Below, piece by piece: positions 1-4,569 of a stretch of DNA of 6,195 nucleotides. The translations under genes were made by a program, and so were the position numbers. Each line of letters begins with the position of its first letter. Position 1 is the first letter of the stretch. The notes beneath the pieces were generated by a model. It saw only the letters and a list, made by a program, of their open reading frames with translations, was not told the DNA's origin and made no database searches. The DNA comes from Candidatus Bathyarchaeota archaeon (GTDB taxonomy: Archaea > Thermoproteota > Bathyarchaeia > Bathyarchaeales > B26-1). The stretch lies in the NCBI GenBank assembly GCA_003662645.1, contig QMYL01000064.1, forward strand, positions 1 through 6,195, in the 5' to 3' direction.

Positions 1-1110
1 CTTTGGGTAGTTTAAAAGCTTTCTTTTACCATAGACTTTAACGATCAACCATGCAGGCAAGGGCGTGCCATACTCAATATCCTTATAGCATTCTTCATAA
101 GCCTTCTCAGCATCATCAAAGAAGGCGTAGATATTCTCTTTCTCGTCCGGAAATATCTCTGAGAGGTTTTTTATAAACTCTTCCAAGCTGCTGGCATCGA
201 ACTCTCTACCCTTAAAAATGTATCTTATCCTATTCTTTACGAAAAGCTCATCCTTTTTAAGCCCGAGCTCCTCAAGTAAGTAAGTGATAGGTCCTTTCTC
301 CCATATTCCACTTACGTTCTCTACGCCTACATTAAAGATGAAGCCTCCCCTCATGAAAGAGGAGCAGTAACCCCCAACTTGGTAGTGTTGCTCTAAGACT
401 AGAACCTTATAACCTCTCCTCGAAAGCAGAGCGCTACAAGTTAACCCACCTATGCCGGAGCCTACGACGATGACGTCATATTCGTTATCTCCTTTTGGTT
501 TTTGAAGTTCCACCTTAACGCTCCAGTCATACCTCCTAAATTCCCTTGCGGCAAAGTAAGCAGGAGTTTCTAGAGGGAGGACTACCGAAAATGCTATGCC
601 GAGAGCGATTAAACCGTTTGAGATTATGAGGGTAAGAGGCTTATCGAGAAGTATAAACACCGTTGCGTTTGTTATGAAGATTAATGCCCAGCCCCCGGTA
701 ATCATGTTGTTTATAGCTAAGAACGACTCATCCTTCCAGTAAATCTCTGGATAATCCCTCTTAGAGACCTGGAATGTGAACGGCTTCCTAGCAATTAGAG
801 AAAATAGAGCCATAAGAAAGAGAGTGAAGTATCCGAGGGAACCGCCATTCTCAACAAACACTCCTACATCGAAGATGAACATAGCAACGGTAGCTATGCT
901 AAAATATAGGAGAGAGGTTATGTCTATCAAATTGAAATCCTTTTTTCGAATCTGAAGGGTCACGAGGATCAAAGAAATTACAAAAGAAATAACTATGCCC
1001 AGTTTATTTCTCACACCGCAAAAAACCCAGTAAACAATCCATGGAATAAAGGAGACGAATATATAGAGCATACCAGGAATTTTCCCTTTATTATTTTTTA
1101 GATCCTCCAT
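1..1110 (-). CDS. Membrane-anchored FAD-dependent oxidoreductase, phytoene desaturase/carotenoid isomerase/retinol saturase-like (C-terminus cut off by window edge)
   Basis: Partial gene: 370 codons are open from an ATG at 1110 to the left edge with no stop. Residues about 211-240 form a dinucleotide-binding beta-alpha-beta unit with GSGIGG (G217, G219, G222) and acidic E240 ending the second strand, followed by VGGY at 245-248. This is the FAD site of the amine oxidase/phytoene desaturase superfamily. The following GGFIFNVG (255-262) matches the position of the F-D-x-G stretch of carotenoid isomerase and retinol saturase relatives, with Asn for Asp. Such enzymes reduce, desaturate or isomerise polyenes or isoprenoids, so the substrate here is an inference. 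Residues 1-190 are unusual: about six hydrophobic segments (11-31, 36-53, 62-82, 92-107, 131-155, 159-180) put the enzyme in the membrane. The start has a GGTGA Shine-Dalgarno site 7 nt upstream. Base composition is more AT-rich than the genes to the right. Flavoprotein assignment is firm; the exact reaction is unknown. Confidence 0.85.
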   Translation of the reverse strand, partial: MEDLKNNKGKIPGMLYIFVSFIPWIVYWVFCGVRNKLGIVISFVISLILVTLQIRKKDFNLIDITSLLYFSIATVAMFIFDVGVFVENGGSLGYFTLFLMALFSLIARKPFTFQVSKRDYPEIYWKDESFLAINNMITGGWALIFITNATVFILLDKPLTLIISNGLIALGIAFSVVLPLETPAYFAAREFRRYDWSVKVELQKPKGDNEYDVIVVGSGIGGLTCSALLSRRGYKVLVLEQHYQVGGYCSSFMRGGFIFNVGVENVSGIWEKGPITYLLEELGLKKDELFVKNRIRYIFKGREFDASSLEEFIKNLSEIFPDEKENIYAFFDDAEKAYEECYKDIEYGTPLPAWLIVKVYGKRKLLNYPK

Positions 1111-1265
1111 TTTTAGGTCACCTTTAAATTTCTTTTAACTACAAAAAATTGCGTATAACTAGTATTTCAAAGTTTCATCTAATCAACGATAAGTTAACTG
1201 AACTCCCCTGATCTAAAGTTTTAATATAGCTCACCGTTATCTTCGAAGGGAGGAGGATTAAAAAC
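1111..1265. promoter_or_regulatory. AT-rich divergent intergenic region with promoters for both flanking genes
   Basis: This 155-base gap separates two genes reading away from each other, so it must hold both promoters. Leftward, a TATA-like TTATAC lies on the minus strand at 1153-1158, about 43 bases before the ATG, followed by a GGTGA ribosome site at 1118-1122. Rightward, TTTAATATA lies at 1220-1228 with an A/G-rich AAAG just upstream, a possible BRE. The 8-base palindrome AGTTAACT at 1192-1199 lies between the two boxes and could be an operator half, though palindromes this short arise easily in AT-rich DNA. No RNA gene is visible. The rightward box is more convincing than the leftward one. 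Confidence 0.5.
1220..1228 (+). promoter_or_regulatory. TATA box for the TIM-barrel isomerase gene
   Basis: TTTAATATA, preceded by AAAG, matches the archaeal TATA/BRE pattern. Archaeal transcription usually begins about 25 bases downstream, here near 1249. That would leave a leader of only about 16 bases, almost all of it the Shine-Dalgarno run GGGAGGAGGA at 1248-1257. Recognised by eye only. Confidence 0.5.
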
Positions 1266-2048
1266 GTGATAAAGATTGGATGTTGCGCCTACTCATACCG
1301 CGACTACATAACGACCGGAAAGATGACCTTGGAGGGCTTCATAGAGGAAGCCCACAAGATAAGGCTTGACGGCGTGGAGTTAACCGGATACTACTTCACC
1401 TCAACCGAGAAGGAGTACCTCCACAACCTAAAACGCCTATGCCTAGAGAGAGGGCTATCAATCTCGATGGCCTCATGCGGAGCCCACTTATTCAACCCAA
1501 AAGAGGAGGCCGAGAGAAATATGGAGGGGATAAAACGGTGGCTGGAAGTGGCATACGAGCTGGGGGCGCCATGCCTCAGGATCTTCGGCGGACGGTGGCC
1601 GGCTCCAAATTACACGAAGGAAGAGGCGATCAAGATAGCCATCGAGACCGGGAAGGCCTGCGTGAGATACGCAGAAGATTTAGGCGTCGTCATAGCCTTA
1701 GAGAACCATGGAGGCATAACCAGACTCGCCGACGATGTGGTGAAGATAATTGAAGGAGTCAACTCAGACTGGTTCAAACTAAACCTGGACACAGGAAACT
1801 ACCCAGACAACCTATACGTAGACATGGAGAAGTCAGCCCCCTACACAGTCCATGTACACGCGAAGGTCGAATCTAGAACCGAGAAGGGCCCTATAAAGTT
1901 AGACTACGCCAAGATACGGCAAATATTCGAAGGCGTTGGCTATAACGGTTGGATCTCAATAGAGTTCGAGGTTGAGAACCGAGACCCGGTGGAGGAAGTT
2001 CCAAAATTCGCTGAATACCTCCAGAGAGTATTCTCAGGGATCAGCTAA
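1266..2048 (+). CDS. Sugar phosphate isomerase/epimerase, xylose isomerase-like TIM barrel
   Basis: 260 residues, the usual size of single-domain members of the xylose-isomerase-like TIM-barrel family (IolE, hydroxypyruvate isomerase and ribulose-5-phosphate 3-epimerase relatives). These use one divalent metal to shift a carbonyl or invert a carbon on small sugars. Family landmarks appear in order: GVELTG (36-41) on an early strand, LRIFGG (104-109), IALENHGG (143-150), LNLDTGN (172-178), HVHAK (196-200) and GYNGWISIEFE (225-235). The likely metal ligands E146, D175, H198 and E233 are all present. The extra ligands of endonuclease IV are not evident, so a DNA-repair role is unlikely. The start is GTG, supported by a strong GGAGGAGG site 9 bases upstream. 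The gene stands alone, with its own promoter on the left and a convergent gene overlapping its stop on the right. Cytoplasmic. The substrate cannot be read from the sequence, and the neighbours give no sugar pathway. Confidence 0.88.
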   Translation: MIKIGCCAYSYRDYITTGKMTLEGFIEEAHKIRLDGVELTGYYFTSTEKEYLHNLKRLCLERGLSISMASCGAHLFNPKEEAERNMEGIKRWLEVAYELGAPCLRIFGGRWPAPNYTKEEAIKIAIETGKACVRYAEDLGVVIALENHGGITRLADDVVKIIEGVNSDWFKLNLDTGNYPDNLYVDMEKSAPYTVHVHAKVESRTEKGPIKLDYAKIRQIFEGVGYNGWISIEFEVENRDPVEEVPKFAEYLQRVFSGIS

Positions 2049-2614
2049 ACCCGGCCCCTAACCTCCCTGAGGGTTGTATATATCGGACCCTTAGGAGTTA
2101 ACGTACTCCTCTTAAGCCTCAGAACCTCAGCCCTCACAACACCGAAGTAGAAGTCAGCCAAACCTTGAATGCACCTAGCCAACTCATCCCTCCTACGCCC
2201 AGTTCTAACCCGAGCTATAGTCAGGTGTGGGCTGAAGCCCTTCCTATCCGGTTGAAACCCCAGCCTCCTCAAGTTCGGCTCCAAATGGTTGAATATTCTC
2301 CTCAGCTCATCAGCGCCCCTACCTATCCCGGCCCATATAACGTTTATACGCCTCAGGTTTGGGAATACCCCGACCCCCTTAATCTCGATATCGAACGGTT
2401 CGAAGGTTACCTTCTCCATCTCACGGTGGATCAGATCAACCATGGTGAGCGTTATGTTACCTAGGAACCTCAACGTTACATGCACGTTCTCCGGTTTGAC
2501 GAGCTTCAAGTCTGCACCGGTCTTGAGCAGCGCATCCTGAACCCTCGTTAGGTTATTGAGAACAATTTCATCCTCTATATCAAATGCTATAAAGCTCCTA
2601 ATCTGCTCAGGCAT
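2045..2614 (-). CDS. thpR: RNA 2',3'-cyclic 3'-phosphodiesterase (2H phosphoesterase, LigT/ThpR family)
   Basis: 189 residues, the standard family length. It carries the two H-x-T signatures that define 2H phosphoesterases: HVTLRFLG (H45, T47) and HLTIARV (H130, T132). The early RSFIAFDI and the FPNLRRINVIWAGI stretch are also typical of archaeal and bacterial ThpR. The enzyme opens 2',3'-cyclic phosphates on RNA to 2'-phosphates; in vitro some members also join tRNA halves through a 2'-5' bond, hence the old name 2'-5' RNA ligase. Its natural role in archaea is unsettled. Cytoplasmic. The ATG at 2612-2614 has AGGAG 8 bases upstream on the minus strand (2623-2627). The stop (TAG, 2045-2047) interlocks with the stop of the convergent isomerase gene. 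It is transcribed away from sua5 and shares an intergenic region with it. Both catalytic motifs are intact, so it should be active. Confidence 0.93.
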   Translation of the reverse strand: MPEQIRSFIAFDIEDEIVLNNLTRVQDALLKTGADLKLVKPENVHVTLRFLGNITLTMVDLIHREMEKVTFEPFDIEIKGVGVFPNLRRINVIWAGIGRGADELRRIFNHLEPNLRRLGFQPDRKGFSPHLTIARVRTGRRRDELARCIQGLADFYFGVVRAEVLRLKRSTLTPKGPIYTTLREVRGRV

Positions 2615-2744
2615 GAAGGCCTCTCCTGTAGGATAAGTGATCGACGACCGTGATCATCTCTCAAACTGAACATTTAAGGTTTCCCCCACCCCTAGCAAAG
2701 ACTAAAAGCTTCACAGAACATTAGATCAGATCGGAGAGCCTAGA
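2615..2744. promoter_or_regulatory. Divergent promoter region between thpR and sua5
   Basis: This 130-base gap drives thpR leftward and sua5 rightward. For thpR, the minus strand reads CCTTAAATG at 2671-2679, a TATA-like core about 60 bases before the ATG, which predicts a leader of roughly 35 bases. For sua5, ACTAAAAGC at 2701-2709 after AAAG is a weaker TATA/BRE candidate, about 40 bases before the ATG. The sua5 ribosome site is GGAGAG at 2733-2738. GTGATC occurs twice, at 2637-2642 and 2650-2655, close to the predicted thpR transcript start. No mapped data are available; all elements were called by eye. Confidence 0.45.
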
Positions 2745-3761
2745 ATGACGATAATAATAAAGGTTGACAGCGAGAACCCCAGCATCGAGAAGATTCGTAG
2801 AGCGGCTGAGATAATAAGGAAGGGCGGAACAGTGGCCTTCCCAACCGAGACCGTCTATGGACTTGGAGCTGACGCCCTAAACCCTGAAGCTGTCAGAAAA
2901 ATATACGAAGCCAAGGAGAGACCCCCAACAAACCCCCTCATAATTCACATAGCAGAGAAGAAGGAAGTCTACAGGCTGGCCGAGGAGATACCGGAGAAGG
3001 CCTTCGAGTTGATGGATAGGTTCTGGCCAGGCCCCCTAACACTCGTCCTGAGAGCCTCCGAGATCGTGCCAAAGATAACGACGGCCGGTTTAGAAACAAC
3101 AGCAATCAGAATGCCAAGCCACAGGGTTGCCCTAGCACTGATCAGGGAGTCATCAAGACCGATAGCCGCCCCAAGCGCAAACCTAGCCGGTAGACCAAGC
3201 CCAACAACGGCCGAACATGTAATTGAGGACCTCTACGGAAGGATAGATGCCATACTTGATGGCGGTCCAACACCGGTTGGGGTTGAATCAACAGTCCTCG
3301 ACATGACTACTGAGCCACCTAGGATACTGAGACCGGGTGGGGTTCCCAGGGAGGATCTCGAGGAGGTTCTGGGTAGGGTTGAGGTGAAGCAGACTTATAG
3401 GCGTTATAAGCTTAGGATGGAGGTTATACTAGTCGAGGGTGAACCGAAATCTGTAATTAGGAAAGTGAGGGAGCTCGCCGGACTTTACTTAAGTAGGGGT
3501 AGGAGGGTTGGTATCCTAACCATAGATGAACATAAACCGATGTATGAAACCTACAGAACCATGCATAGATGTGAGGTCAAGTCTCTCGGAAGTCGTAAGG
3601 ATCCAGCTGTGATCGCAAGGAACCTCTTTGGGTTATTAAGGGAGTTTGAGGGCATGGGCGTCGATCTGGTTCTGGCTGAGGGGTTCAAAGTTGAGGGGCT
3701 CGGTTTAACCATAATGAATAGGCTTAGGAGGGCTTCGGGGTTTAACATAGTGAAGGCTTGA
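2745..3761 (+). CDS. sua5: Threonylcarbamoyl-AMP synthase, two-domain Sua5 type
   Basis: Makes L-threonylcarbamoyl-AMP from threonine, bicarbonate and ATP, the first step of tRNA t6A37 modification; KEOPS (Kae1, Bud32 and partners) then transfers the group. Residues about 10-205 form the YrdC domain: GGTVAFPTETVYGLGADAL (27-45), AKERPPTNPL (56-65) carrying the substrate-binding K57 and R59, FWPGPLTLVL (93-102), APSANLAGRPSP (142-153), GVESTVLD (179-186) and RILRPGG (193-199). Residues about 226-338 form the Sua5 C-terminal domain, ending in the typical GLGLTIMNRLRRAS. The total of 338 residues is normal for Sua5, against about 190-200 for single-domain TsaC. The linker at 211-226 has lost most of the usual proline-glycine...HYAP pattern. 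The ATG has GGAGAG 6 bases upstream. The PAP2-like gene follows after 10 bases and is probably co-transcribed. The second half uses more T-ending codons than the first. Confidence 0.95.
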   Translation: MTIIIKVDSENPSIEKIRRAAEIIRKGGTVAFPTETVYGLGADALNPEAVRKIYEAKERPPTNPLIIHIAEKKEVYRLAEEIPEKAFELMDRFWPGPLTLVLRASEIVPKITTAGLETTAIRMPSHRVALALIRESSRPIAAPSANLAGRPSPTTAEHVIEDLYGRIDAILDGGPTPVGVESTVLDMTTEPPRILRPGGVPREDLEEVLGRVEVKQTYRRYKLRMEVILVEGEPKSVIRKVRELAGLYLSRGRRVGILTIDEHKPMYETYRTMHRCEVKSLGSRKDPAVIARNLFGLLREFEGMGVDLVLAEGFKVEGLGLTIMNRLRRASGFNIVKA

Positions 3762-3771
3762 GTATTAACTA

Positions 3772-4416
3772 ATGGATGTGGTTTTGTTGGGGGCTTATAG
3801 TTTTAAGCGAGACCTCCTCTCAGCCTCCCCAATCATTACGGCGTCGACTGTAATTCTCATAATCGACCTCCTACTCGGGGATAAAGAAGCCTTCATAGCC
3901 ATAAACAGCGGGTTGGCAAGTCCAATACTCGACATAGCCTGTGGATACCTGTCAACTACCCTATTCTCAGCATCGATTATCCTCTCGTTGATTAGGCTAT
4001 ACCTCAAGAGGAACGGGGGATCCGAGTCTAAGGCGATGGGTTTAATAGCAGCCACCTCAGCCCCGATTTGTTATATTCTCGGCTCGGCGTTAAAGGTATT
4101 GATCGGCAGGTTGAGGCCCTTTGAAGCCTTGGAGTCTGTTAGGATTGTTGGTATATGGCATACGAGCACCTTCTCCTTCCCCTCAACCACAACTATGTTT
4201 GCATTCGGCTTTGCGCTCCCAATATTTTATGGAGAACCGAGGCTCGGGCTACCTCTAGTATGTATAGCCTCCTTCATAGGTTTCTCGGTTATATACACGG
4301 GCTTCCATTATCCAGCAGACGTGATCGTTGGCGTTCTGCTCTCAACCCTAATAACCCTACTCACAAACAGGGTGAGGGCCAAGGTGGAGGGCTTCATCTC
4401 AGAGTGGAAACGGTGA
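3772..4416 (+). CDS. PAP2-superfamily membrane protein with a degenerate phosphatase active site
   Basis: 214 residues with about six hydrophobic helices (roughly 20-35, 57-76, 91-110, 130-153, 158-174, 184-197), the layout of lipid-phosphate phosphatases of the PAP2 family. Motif 1 (K-x6-R-P) is intact: K108, R115, P116. Motif 2, normally P-S-G-H, reads P-S-T-T (137-140), losing the conserved histidine. Motif 3, normally S-R-x5-H-x3-D, reads S-V-x5-H-x3-D (S172, V173, H179, D183), keeping the usual nucleophile His and its Asp but losing Arg. Active family members remove phosphate from isoprenyl or lipid pyrophosphates at the membrane surface; this one may be weak, altered or a non-catalytic binder. 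The ATG lies 10 bases after the sua5 stop with no clear ribosome site, and an in-frame TAA at 3766-3768 rules out an earlier start. Translation probably depends on sua5 (coupling) or is otherwise Shine-Dalgarno-independent. Family is sure; activity is not. Confidence 0.85.
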   Translation: MDVVLLGAYSFKRDLLSASPIITASTVILIIDLLLGDKEAFIAINSGLASPILDIACGYLSTTLFSASIILSLIRLYLKRNGGSESKAMGLIAATSAPICYILGSALKVLIGRLRPFEALESVRIVGIWHTSTFSFPSTTTMFAFGFALPIFYGEPRLGLPLVCIASFIGFSVIYTGFHYPADVIVGVLLSTLITLLTNRVRAKVEGFISEWKR

Positions 4417-4458
4417 GGTTGAAGGGAGCTCTTCGGCTACTTCCTTCTCCTCTTCACC
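4412..4458 (+). other. Long imperfect inverted repeat (hairpin) spanning the PAP2 stop codon
   Basis: The arms pair in two blocks: 4412-4418 with 4452-4458 (7 pairs, one G-T), then after an uneven internal loop 4421-4428 with 4440-4447 (8 pairs, one G-T). The apical loop is the 11 bases at 4429-4439. The TGA stop of the PAP2-like gene sits in the lower stem. The 3' arm (4440-4458) is almost pure pyrimidine. It could slow or end transcription or protect the 3' end of the message. It lacks the T-run of a typical archaeal terminator, so a terminator call would be weak. Confidence 0.35.
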
Positions 4459-4569
4459 TAGAGTAACTAGCCGGATCTAGAAGATTAGAAAAGCACATAA
4501 ACATTAACGCCAAGATTAAATTGGTTATCCGGGTTAAGTTCGCCACCATCACGCTCCAGAGGTAGGCAA
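4417..4569 (+). promoter_or_regulatory. Intergenic region upstream of the DP1 gene with a possible promoter
   Basis: About 150 bases without a gene. Its left third is the hairpin described separately. The remainder is AT-rich, and GATTAAATT at 4514-4522 is the best TATA-like candidate, predicting a transcript start near 4543 and a leader of about 27 bases. The ribosome site is GAGGT at 4559-4563, 6 bases before the TTG start of DP1. The spacing suggests DP1 has its own promoter and does not rely on the sua5-PAP2 transcript alone. No RNA gene is visible. Confidence 0.4.

Noticed and set aside
1439..1753. 104-codon plus-strand open frame inside the TIM-barrel gene
   Set aside because: It lies wholly within a clearly recognised gene in another frame; its product is Arg/Gly-rich with no family features, as expected of a frame shadow.
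1610..1792. 60-codon minus-strand open frame inside the TIM-barrel gene
   Set aside because: Antisense to conserved coding sequence, with no ribosome site or recognisable domain.
1266..2048. Endonuclease IV (AP endonuclease) as the identity of the TIM-barrel protein
   Set aside because: It shares the superfamily fold, but only the single-metal ligand set of sugar isomerases/epimerases is visible, not the larger histidine-rich set needed for three zinc ions.
2165..2540. Two plus-strand open frames (2165-2464 and 2289-2540) opposite thpR
   Set aside because: thpR has both catalytic H-x-T motifs and full length; the opposite frames are proline/serine-rich shadows without family features.
2637..2668. 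Possible C/D box guide RNA in the thpR-sua5 gap (GTGATCA-like C box, CTGA D box)
   Set aside because: The C-box match is imperfect, spacing is too short for a guide with both box pairs, and the region already has to carry two promoters.
3551..4055. Minus-strand open frames (3551-3748, 3795-4055) opposite sua5 and the PAP2-like gene
   Set aside because: They are antisense to recognised domains, have no upstream ribosome site, and their products look like antisense translations.
4155..4466. 103-codon plus-strand frame overlapping the end of the PAP2-like gene
   Set aside because: I considered a frameshift extension of PAP2, but the PAP2 frame reaches its expected end after the last helix, and the alternative product shows no PAP2 or other motif.
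4458..4480. Short inverted repeat CTAGA...TCTAG after the PAP2-like gene
   Set aside because: Only five pairs with a 13-base loop; expected by chance in this composition.
4543..4549. C-box-like GTGATGG on the minus strand upstream of DP1
   Set aside because: No CTGA D box follows at a usable distance, so a C/D guide RNA is not supported.
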